In this document: piece by piece, positions 21,831-31,689 of the stretch
Layout: the number at the start of each line of letters is the position of its first letter
Position numbering within the stretch: position 1 is the stretch's first letter
NCBI RefSeq assembly: GCF_019649055.1
Contig: NW_026570230.1
Location: forward strand, 620,001-684,000
Source of the DNA: Paramacrobiotus metropolitanus
Taxonomy: Eukaryota; Tardigrada; Eutardigrada; Parachela; Macrobiotidae
DNA length: 64,000 nucleotides
Reading direction: 5' to 3'
Program-made: the position numbers and the translations under genes
Notes under the pieces: model-generated
What the model saw: only the letters and a program-made list of their open reading frames with translations
Told to the model about the DNA's origin: nothing
Databases searched by the model: none

Positions 21831-22347
21831 CGGTTCAACGGGGCTACATTCACATCTGCAACCATGAATTTTAAGGCATACCATAATGAACTAAATGTAT
21901 TTTTCGACGTCTCGTGGTACCCGTAAATCGTAACACGGTGACAGCTTACAGTACGAATTGCAATAAGATGCAGCAGGTAAGTTTTTAATCTTACATTATA
22001 CCACGCGAAACGTCTCCGACGGATGCCACATCCACAGCGTTTTACGGACACACAGAGAATTTTGGTCGAGATTTATTGAGGATTTTCGTATGTATTTTCC
22101 AATTACAGTATAGACGATTACTTAAATTCCCGTTCTCACTGATATACGGTGCAGTTATTACCCAATTTCTGCTAGAAATTATGAAGATTTAACCATTGCA
22201 CAATAATTATGAAATCGCATCAGAGCACAGAGTAGATGGATCATAACATGGCGGAAACAATGTCTTGTGCAAATTAACGCCGGTCAAGTCTTCCAAATTG
22301 TATTTCTTTATACTCGGACTCGTCGACGCTTGGATTCGTTCACTTCC

Positions 22348-24506
22348 TCAACGGTGTGTTTTCGTCATGCTGGAGATGTAGCGTGACAAGACGTACAGGC
22401 AGAATCGGTTCAGTTTGTCCACGTCAACCGCAATGACGTTGTTCACACTCCATTCCTGTCCTCGGTAGTGTGCCGACGGACGCGGATCGCAGGATTGGTA
22501 GTCCCGGAGAATCTGCAGAATTATGCCGCTGGTTACACAATTCGACACCCGAGGAAGCACAAGAAATTATCAGTCTGGTCTGCCAAGAAGTTTTTATATT
22601 TTTCGAAAGATTACTGCAAATTACCTTCTACCTAATACGTTCGTTTAAAAATATAGGAAAGGAAATAATCGGCCTAAACTTTGGTGTTCAAATCTTCTGA
22701 TAAGAGCTGGCTGCTTCTTCAACATAAATTATATGATCGCTGATGATGCCGTTCACTATGGACTCAATCCGAGCCCAATACTGTACCTCTATCGCTTTCT
22801 TGGCATTCGCGCTGTTGTCGATCAGACTCGCCATTAAATGGTCAATGCGCTGGACATCCAAAGGCGGTCCCCGCCATTGCAGATGCTGCTCCAACAGATC
22901 CACAATCTGCGCCGCATCGACGTGTCCCAGAGCGAAGACCGCAGCGGGCATGCGGAATTCCATGTTTAATAGAGAAAGGGTATAATCTTTCCAAATCACA
23001 CGATTACAGTACAACAGCAGTTTGGACATGTGCGCGGATATCGCGGCGGACAGTGCGCTCAGTCGCTGTCCAGCTGACTCATAATACAGCGTCATGGCTC
23101 GTCGGTACACGATTAAACGGTCGATGCGGCTGCCAGAGTCCTCCAAAATCTTCGTAATAAAGTCCGTCGCTTCGTCGCCATCACGGAGACTCCATCGGTT
23201 AGGGCAAGGCGTTTCGTTATCGCGGATGCAGATGGTGCGGGTGGCGGGCGTGATGTGGTTGAAGATGCAAACATACGCAGCGTAATGCAAATCCCACTTT
23301 ACAGGGTCTGACCCACCATGGCCTGCCAGCATTACACGAACCTCTTTGCACAGATCAGGTGACATCAGAATGGCGTCCCACAGTGGACAGGTGCGACGGC
23401 AGCGCTGTCGATCGACGGTGTCCAGTGAGCGAAAGACCTCGTTCAGTACTTCCAAAGGCAATGCCAACAGACCGTCACTGGCAAACAAAGGTTTCTTCCG
23501 CTTTAGCTCACTATCTGCCTGGTCGGTGTCTTCGAGTGATTCGCGATGAGACACAGACAAAGGAATATTTTTCTCTCCTTCGAAGACAATCGCCTGTGGT
23601 AAGAAAAAAGGCAAGCTTGTTACTGTAAGTCTGTACTACTGAGCATTGTAGTTCTAGTTAATGGTAAAAATAGCGGTTCTGATAGTCGTCATGGAAATGG
23701 TTTTCCCCATTTGGGGAGTTTGATTTCTGTTTAAGCTACGGTATATCTTAGGTTTCTTAGGTTATTTCTTATGTATGCTAGATTCAAGCACGGCTACCAG
23801 CACTACTGCCAAACAAGATTCTGAACAAAATAGTTCAACTTCAATGCTGCAACAAGAAGGCTTATCAGCAGTAGCGACTTACTAGATCTTCTTCCGGCAA
23901 AGGCCTCCTGTGGCGCCGTTGCACATATTGCATTTCCTGGCTGAGAACCATGAAAAATCGCACATCGAACCGTCGCTCAACTTGTCGGAGCAGCCATGCC
24001 GATTCAGACGACGGCAGAGTCCAGAAGCCTTTCGGCACACTGCATGTCTGCATGACGAAATGGTCCTCGGGATGGAGTTCTGGTTTGCCGACATCGGCTG
24101 ACGGATCGCGAATCTGTCGGTAGGGAATCAGTTCGCGACGCCGCTGTCCGCCCACCGTCACCTCCACCAGCGCCACACCGTGTATTTCCTTGAACTTTGG
24201 AACCATCATTTTGCCGGGGTGCCATTTCCAAATGCGCTGCTGACCGTCATGCAGTAGCACCTCCACCTGATCCCCTTCACATGCGTTACTGCATAGGCTG
24301 GTGAAACAGTCCCAGATCTTGCCGGGGGCAACCAGCACCGCCTGTTGTGTCGGGCATCCGAAATCGACCATTACGCGCAGTGGAATGCTGCCGTTTTCTT
24401 CGAGTTCGAGCCCAGCGACATAACCGTGTTGCAGCTGGCCGTCAATCTCCACATCCACAGCGTTCCACGCATACACAGACCGCTCAGCATTTTCGAATAG
24501 GTGCAT
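22348..24506 (-). CDS. F-box gene B (Tudor/SH3-like N-terminus), probably functional
   Basis: Exon 1 (24506-23883, 208 codons) begins at ATG and ends at donor GTAAGT (23882-23877). Exon 2 starts at 23593 after a clean pyrimidine tract and CAG, and both junctions are phase 0. The spliced frame is open for 509 residues to the stop at 22688. Residues 14-62 (WNAVDVEIDGQLQHGYV...VDFGCP) and 78-135 (GDQVEVLLHDG..WKWHPGK) look like two SH3-fold modules of Tudor or agenet type. The F-box is at about 249-290 (LLALPLEVLNEVFRSLD..RRTCPLWD), and helical sequence follows. F-boxes bind Skp1 in SCF ubiquitin ligases, so the rest would choose the substrate. A family-type exon 3 lies downstream (22512-22348), but I see no donor before the stop that would use it. 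Confidence 0.78.
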
Positions 24507-26304
24507 CCTTGTTCTGTGACTCCTGTCTGGGTCAGTTTTATTTCACAGCCAAATTATTAACAATTCACTCGGATTAATCGGATAAGTGATGTAATCCGTA
24601 ACACCGCTGAACAAAAACAAATTGTTGTCAGATAGAGAACACCAACAGATTGCATTTTGGCTGAACAGAAGGAAAAGACGTGTTATAACTTATAAGAAGC
24701 TCTGATAGTTTGACGTAACCGCTGCCACAGGGCGCTTCTCTGTTACACTGAGACAAAAGGACGGCAATATTATACAGTGTACAGATACTGTACATGTTAC
24801 CGGATGTATAAACGGGTTGAAGGTAAAATGAGCCGCGTCAACCTTTCCGTCGTTTTCGATGGATTTCGGCAGAAAGGCTGGTGCTGATTGCTGCGCAAAC
24901 CTCTCTGTCGGCCTGTGTCAGCTTTCTGCCGGCAGCAACCTTTCTGACGGCGGCAGCGAGTGAGCCATTGCAAGCCACAGCAGACTTTCTGCCGGACCAG
25001 TTGCTCCGAAGTTTAGGGGCCTACATTCAACAGTGCACAGTTGATCCATTTTTAAAATACTTATACACATAATTGCGGAAATGAATGACCCCGAAAGCGC
25101 AACTGTTTCCCAAAAGTCAACTTGCCAGACTGCATTATCGCAAAAATTAGGAGACCAAACCAAAAGAGCGAAAATGTGTAGGCGGCTATGCGGCTTCTTT
25201 AACACCAATAGCGCCGCGTAGCAAAGCGGGACTAATAAGATCCTAAATTTTGCGGTAAACATTGTTTACTAAAACTACAGTAGACATACACTGACAGTAC
25301 ACTGAGTACAACTACAGAACATAATCAAAAGCGCCTTCCTGTCGGTGTGACACGTGCCACACTGCCAAAACACGCAAATAACATACAAAATGGCGGGAAC
25401 TAGTTACTTTATTCACCTGGCGCATAAGGGACAGCATCTATAAAAATTAATAAAACTGCGATCCAAGTTCGAGCGTGAAGAAATATAAGGAAGTATCTGA
25501 GCGTTACTACACTACAGCTCTAAAATTAAACGTTTGAACTTAATTAAAAGAGATACGTAAAGCACATAGATCGAGACTCGCCAGTTCGAACAAACTGATT
25601 CTTCCCGATATCAGAAATCAGTAGAAAATTTACTGCGAGATATACTGTGCTCACAGCTCAGACTCAGTTTACGCTGGACATCAGTATAGCAGGAAAGGCT
25701 GTAGCCTTTCGGTTAATGGATAGGTTGAGCTGTGACGCTGTCTGATTCTGGACGAGATGAACCAGGTTGAAGTTGGGCGAATAAAACCGTAAAATCTGTA
25801 CAAATTAACGCTAGCTTTTAAAACACAGTAAGCGGCTTCGTTAGCGGCGAAGGAAATATCAAGTCAAGCAAAGTTTTTCCCAAGCGGCAATGCACTCACA
25901 TAACTTAAAAACGCTTAAGGGAGTGTCTGGGGGACTAATAATACGTATGATAATTATATGAAAGTCCTTTACTTTCAACTGAACTGCCGATTGTAGGACG
26001 ATAGTCACGCCTTGTTTCATATAGACGATTACTAATCGTCTATATGAAACAGGGCAGCATACGCTCAGTCTGGAAAACAGCTGATTTACACAACTGGGTT
26101 TCGCTAATCGCTACAAAGTAGTCCCCCTTAATGCCGATAACTAACCGTTATAATTTCATCACCGTTTTAGTTAAAAACCGTTTTCTTTTCGCCAGTCTGC
26201 CAGTACAGAGCGTTCACCATGTATAGGGCTGCTGTTACAATGTGAGCATCCTGCTCTTTAATTGCGAATCATTAACCAACTCAAAACCATAGCAGTCATT
26301 AAGC
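24507..26304. other. No supported gene; upstream of gene B and downstream of gene C
   Basis: About 1.8 kb. TTTCTGCCGG recurs between 24925 and 24995, and there is one long hairpin at 26013. No open frame has domain or splice support. Confidence 0.5.
26013..26051. repeat. 18-bp perfect hairpin
   Basis: TGTTTCATATAGACGATT (26013-26030) and its exact complement (26034-26051) are separated by three bases. It may be a short foldback remnant. It lies far from any gene end, so a terminator role is not indicated. Confidence 0.6.
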
Positions 26305-28222
26305 TCATGGCATGGTTGCCATGCGTCCATCACAGCTTCCTTGTTGACCTTTTTCAAAATACTCCGTGGGTATCGCGCGATGCAACGCATCCAACGTCAG
26401 TTTGGTCAACTTGGCCACATCCAGACAGCGCAGTTCATCGGCGGTCCACCTAGATTGCCGGTAGGGGATACCTTGGCGTCCATCACCGTTTTGGAAGTCG
26501 CACAATATCTGTTCAAACAGATTAAATATGGGTGTACTACAGTACCGTATTCCACGGTATTCTGCCAAACAAAGTGTCACAAAGGTATTGTAATCACCAA
26601 GGTACGTGAATACTAAGGTAGCTTAATCGCTATACTAAGGTAGCTTAATCGCTTAATAAGCTACAATGTATAAAGTATCTGTACAGGGTACAGTTCTATA
26701 CTCGTACTATTAGGGTACCAAGTCACATTAACATTGATAACACCCACAAATCGTATGAAACAGTACAAAATGGAAACCTGGCAGTACTGCAGAACATCTC
26801 CGAAAGGGAGCAAGCACTGAAACGCACCTGCTCAATAATGTAAAAGTCATCTGAGTCCTTGTACTTTGCAGCTTCCCGTATCCATGCAGTAACGGCCGTT
26901 GGATTGATATCCAAAGCCGGCGAGGCCGCTTCCAGCATGTGGCATAAGCCAGAGCGCAGATGAGATGAATTCAGATTCTGCAAGCCATACAAAATGGGGG
27001 ACTCCCATGGGTCCCACAAGTGATGCGCACCGGGATCCACCATGCAGTTCTTCCCGATGACAGCGGCAACCGTCGGTGCAGCATGGGTACAAGCCTCAGC
27101 CATCCTGCCGATTTCCAGGTGGAAGAAATCGACCATCTTCCAGACACATTTGTTTAATATCACCACCAGCTTCCGGCGCGGCACTACTCCGGCATCATGG
27201 ATGAATCGCAGGCAATCAGTTTTACATTAAGAACTACGGGACAAGCTGGTACATCCTTAAATCAAATGCGATAAAAAAATGTACTTGCACCCTAACAAAA
27301 TTACTGTACTCTGTACAACCGCAATAAAGTGCCCCTGAATTTCGCACACCTCTAAATTACTTGCGAATTTTTCTATACAGAGGTGCGCTTCCAACTCTGT
27401 AAACTACAGCGTATATCTAAATACTGTGTAATACAGTTTCGGATTACGAAAATCTAAGTTAAGTACCAAACTGTACCATTAATAGCGAGATACCTAATCG
27501 TATTTTCCTTTAATCCTCCGCCTCGTACTGAAGGGCTCCGGTAGTTACAGCAATAAAAGCCAGTCATCGGGGTCGACGAATAATATACCTCCGGCTTCAG
27601 CATGTACATCACCGATTTGCCGACATGACTCCCTGGGAGGACATTACATGCCATCCTGCCAACTGCTGCTTCCACATACTCCACAACGCAGCCGACATGG
27701 TCCCTTCGCCGGTGGCAGTGTACGACTGGCACAACCTGTGCGATTCAACCAGAAAATTCGAAGGATGAACGACGCGCTCTGTCAAGACCTCCATCGACGG
27801 CACAATACGGACCGCCCCCACGGCAAAGCAATCTGGACGGTTTGATCTCCGCACTGCACTTCGGCAAACACGTGCGATGTCCCGAACAGACCGGGAACGA
27901 GAAATCTGGCCGGGTACCATATCCACGGCTGACCCGTCGAAGTTCGCGCTAAAACCTGGATTCGCTCCCTAGAATCCGCGCGCGATGCTCTTTCCAGTTC
28001 CTGGTGTCGATCGTATTGCGAACCCGTCGACATTCTACAGTGGAAGACGTTTCCGTTTGCATAGTCCATAAACTGTGCATGGTGTCCGGGATAGTCGAAA
28101 TCCAGGATGCATCCTTTATCCGTGACATTGATGACGTCTGCATGCTGCAGTTGCGCTCCGTCAATTAGCACGTCCACCGCATTCCAGAGATCCACTGGAA
28201 TGGTTTTGCAGAGTAATCGCAT
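26305..28222 (-). pseudogene. F-box family gene C, F-box lost
   Basis: Exon 1 starts at ATG 28222 and shows the same double module as gene A (LWNAVDVLIDGAQLQHADV, then IQVLARTSTGQPWIWYPARFLV). The frame changes near 27850 and again near 27660. The helical part of exon 2 is recognisable from about 27231 (CLRFIHDAG...). It ends DDFYIIEQ at 26828, before a donor GTGCGT. Exon 3 (26508-26305) follows a CAG acceptor and encodes ILCDFQNGDG...DELRCLDVAKL. Between 27453 and 27231, where the F-box should be, no F-box pattern is found in any frame. It is a decayed tandem duplicate, closest to gene A. Confidence 0.7.
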
Positions 28223-28539
28223 CCTCAATAACCCACTGGCAAGATAAAACCTGTTGTTGGAGGCGCTATTCGCTTTGCCTAGTCAAAAATACTTCGAGGA
28301 GGAAACCTTAACATGTTCAAGCTAGAAAGCATGTTCTGTAATCGGTGGACGTTAAAAACTCACATCATGACATAGTCCGCTGGCTTCGCACAAATCTGGT
28401 TTAAAACCGCACATTTACCACTGAAAACTATTCCTGGAGTTACTTAACTTTTCATTCACAGTCAATTTTCGGTATGGGAAATCACTTTCTGAGACGAAAG
28501 GTTGAAGATCAGAAGACTGATGAGAAGTTGAAGACGACG

Positions 28540-28635
28540 AAGGGCCAAGAAGTGAAGTCCAAGTTTTAGAGTCCAAGTGAAGTCCAAGTCCAAGTTTTAG
28601 TAGTCCAAGTCCGAGTCCAAGTCCGAGTTTGAGCA
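28540..28635. repeat. GTCCAAGT simple repeat
   Basis: Overlapping variants of gtccaagt, agtccaagttttag and gtccgagt run through about 95 bp. The open frame across it is an artefact of the repeat. Confidence 0.7.
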
Positions 28636-28639
28636 CGGG

Positions 28640-29940
28640 CCTAATAATAATAATAAAAGCAACGAAAATGTGTTAAGAAAACGGGAATAATAATTAAGTA
28701 TTCAGTTGGCTGCCGGCTTATTAACTTCACTTTGTCTTATGTACTAAGACAAACTTCTTCTGTAAGAAACTGCCGCAATGGTTCGGCGTATGACTTTTCC
28801 GCTGTTATCAAAATAAGAGGTCACTTTATCCGCTAAACCAGCGGCATATCACCATTAAATAAACGATTCTGTTTGGTAGGGTCTTTTAAATTTTCTTTAA
28901 TACAACGTACCGCCGATCATAACAACTGCCGGTGTCACGTGTTGAGTCCGTCCTCGGTCAGAACGGTATGATAACAATTTCGGCATATACTATGAGTTCG
29001 CCTCCTGCCTGTACAGTGTATACTATACACTGTATAACGATCCGATAACCCTATCGTTACTGAAAATTTGTTTTCAGTTTACTGTAGCAGTTAACAGAGC
29101 GCTAAAGCAGCGGCTTCGATGCTTTCTGCGGATGTTTTGAGTTTTCCTCAAGTACGCACAAAGACGATCGCAGGCTTCGTGTTCCATATTAAAAGCTGCA
29201 TAGCAAACGCAGCCGATAGGTAAATAACTAATAAAGAACGAATACCAAACGCGATATCAATACCGTGCTAGCTGCCAGATCTGCCGTGCTCAGATCTGGA
29301 TGGGCCTCTTGTTAGAATAACGATAGGAAGAATGGTTCTTTGTTGCGCAGGAAAGAAAAACAAAAGTTTACGTTTTTTGGGTTATTTTATAAACGGGATC
29401 GCAGCTATTCACATACGCCTTTAAGCAAATCTGTGGTTTTTGGGGTAACTTTTCAATTTCTATCAAAAATTCTTCTAGATTTCCGGGTGTTGTTCGTGTA
29501 CCTATGGATGCCGAGACAGCTGTTCGTCGTAACACCACGGACACCGGTAAAGTCTTCCATCGTTGTCGAGTGTCCTCGCTTAACCACGGGTCGCACGCGT
29601 TCCTCGCGTTTCATCCAGGTTTTGTGGCGTTCATTTAACTCGGCTGTCCTTTTAGTGCTCTCGCGTCTAAAGTTTCCCAGGACGTTATGGTTGACTGTAA
29701 AGCCAAGCGATCCCAATTTGCTACGCTTTCTCCACACTACGGTGTGTTTAGTACGTATTATTTTGTGGCCGATCCGATTTGGAAGGTGTGTGCGCTGGTC
29801 AGTAATGTTGGCCGGGATCCTACGTTTCTAATGTCTTGAGCGCTGATTTCGTAGTTGTTTGAAAGAAGTTAAGTCAGTAACTGCATAAAGTACGAACTAC
29901 TTAAGCAAACCGTTGTTATTCGGAATTCAGGGAATACATA
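28640..29940. other. No supported gene
   Basis: Gene-poor DNA upstream of the first R1 repeat copy. A short ATG frame at 29504 has some coding-like sequence, but an in-frame stop follows after about 44 codons and there is no domain. A tgtatactatacactgta palindrome lies near 29020. Confidence 0.4.
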
Positions 29941-29949
29941 CAGTGCCCT

Positions 29950-30085
29950 ATCGGCTGTGTGATTACATCAACTTCTTAATTTTGGCCTTGGGCTTCCGTT
30001 CTTGGCAGCATTTCAGATATCGTTAGCTGATATCCGTTTGCTTGCTGAATACGGAAATCATAAGGGTGTTTCAACTACTAATAGT
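29950..30085. repeat. Dispersed repeat R1, copy 1
   Basis: The core at about 29992-30070 is shared with copies near 39.3, 44.2 and 56.8 kb: TTCCGTT..TTGGCAGCATTTC, a GATATC hairpin, ACGGAAATCATAAGGGTG. Homology with copy 2 extends about 40 bp upstream (gattac, cttctt). Confidence 0.75.
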
Positions 30086-30691
30086 TGATGAACTAGTGGT
30101 AAGCGATATGAAGCACCCGAAGAAAGCAATTTGCTGCAGATTATCGAAATTAAAAATTTCTAGTAAGGTTCGCTGATAATACGCGTACAGTAAATGTGCA
30201 GAAATCAACACCTGAGAATTATTTGCCGTGCACCTCTAACTGCTTACTGTGTTTTATCACGTAAAACAAGCAAGCGTAAATTGCGACATATATCAACGTT
30301 GTTCCATAGTAATACCGTGGTGTCAGCATTAGTGGCAGCAACATTATATATGAGACTGATCACTTGTAAGTTGTAACTTCACAGGAAACTTACTTAAACG
30401 GAAATTAATTATTACAGTTTTATTAATCACGTATATGTTGTGCATACGGGGCATTGGTGACCTGCAGTACATCATTCTGAACTTTATTACAGCGGTCGAA
30501 TAAATACGTGCGTACCGAGTGTGTACAAGTACAGTATACCGCTAATTCATAGGCAGCACTATCGGCTATGCACAGCACCGTACAGATAAGTACAATTCAG
30601 CGGTGTTTTAATTTATACTGCGTTAAAATACAGGAATTAATTAATTTTTGTCATCCATTGTATCTGAACAAGCCAGCATTAAGGACTGTAA

Positions 30692-30855
30692 GGCCTTGTC
30701 CCGAATTCAAAGCGAATCTCGCTATGGTACGGTTGCTCAACCGCACGAGGTGGCTGTATGCAGTGGCCACGCCTACAGATACGGTACGCGAAGCCACCTC
30801 GCGAGGTGGAGTTGCTGTATCGCAACGAGATTCGCTTTGAATTCGGGACGAGGCC
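30692..30855. mobile_element. 164-bp Harbinger-like MITE
   Basis: The terminal inverted repeats are about 30 bp, beginning GGCCTTGTCCCGAATTC on the left and GGCCTCGTCCCGAATTC on the complemented right, and differ at one position. TAA flanks both ends (30689-30691 and 30856-30858). A 3-bp TAA duplication with GG termini is typical of PIF/Harbinger elements. There is no coding capacity. Confidence 0.8.
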
Positions 30856-30939
30856 TAAGATATCTACAAAACCAACTTCCGTTCTCCCATTATTCACAAG
30901 GCGACTACGTTTATTCTAATTCAACAATAGAGTGTTTCT

Positions 30940-31350
30940 AAATATCTGTGTTCTGCACGCGCCTACGCGGATTTGCTTATGCAGACTCCATGGCAACCGC
31001 GCGCCGCTACGTTCGACACAGTGTCTACCTGTGATAATACGGGTACTTATCAGAATAATGCACCGGAAAATTATAATCAGCCTACCTAGTTAAGTACCTT
31101 TAGTGAGTCCTCTGTCATGCAACCTGTGTTGTTTCACTAGCAGGATGTGCTGTACGTACGCGATCTAAATTTTATGTCATCTTTTATTTCAGCCCACTCA
31201 TTTGTTGCCCTAACGTTTTTTTTCCCGACGTGTTACAACTGAACATAAATTACATTTTTTTCAACTTACGCTTTCTTGTGATCATCAATTTTTAGGAAAC
31301 CTGAGAGCAACATTAAGCAGCGGTGTATAATATGGAGATACCCATCCAGC
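30940..31350. repeat. Dispersed repeat R3, diverged copy
   Basis: It shares ordered blocks with the copies at 46.8-47.3 and 57.5-58.0 kb: gcctgcg-like, CCATGGCAAC, gagtc, tttatttca, ...gcaacattaagcagc.gtgtataatat. The blocks are strongly diverged. Confidence 0.45.
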
Positions 31351-31542
31351 AGCCTGAACTCAGAGTGGTCACCCATCCAAATCCAAATCATGCAAGATGC
31401 AAACAAATTTTTATCTCTCAGCTAACTTGTCTAAAGCGATCTGCTTTTTATTTCCGAAAGTTTACTTATTTTCAATCTGGATTCGAAAGAACTAAATTTC
31501 CCAGTTCACCAAATCGGGGATCGATCCCTCTTGGTTGAAAGG

Positions 31543-31643
31543 GTGGCCAGGAGGATCTAACCGTGTTGCGGATCCTCATTTAACGAGACCGCGACACATT
31601 ACGGGTCCGGCGGACCTGATCCTCCTTGGCAGCCTACGGCCAC
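31543..31643 (+). ncRNA. Structured 5' leader of the non-LTR element
   Basis: GTGGCC (31543-31548) can pair with GGCCAC (31638-31643), and the adjoining AGGAGGATC (31549-31557) with GATCCTCCT (31618-31626). Inside is a small GGTCC/GGACC hairpin (31604-31616). The structure lies 47 bp before the element's ATG. It may mark the 5' end, where R2-type elements can have an HDV-like ribozyme. I could not confirm a ribozyme fold. Confidence 0.4.
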
Positions 31644-31689
31644 ATAAACCCGCCAGGTCAGTCGCTTTCCTTTAGGTTCCTATTTCCCC

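Noticed and set aside
24881-25262. Frames over a TTTCTGCCGG-rich stretch
   Set aside because: Explained by a short degenerate repeat; no domain.
29340-29831. 163-codon plus-strand frame
   Set aside because: Very basic and irregular. An alternative frame from 29504 looks more protein-like but stops after about 44 codons.
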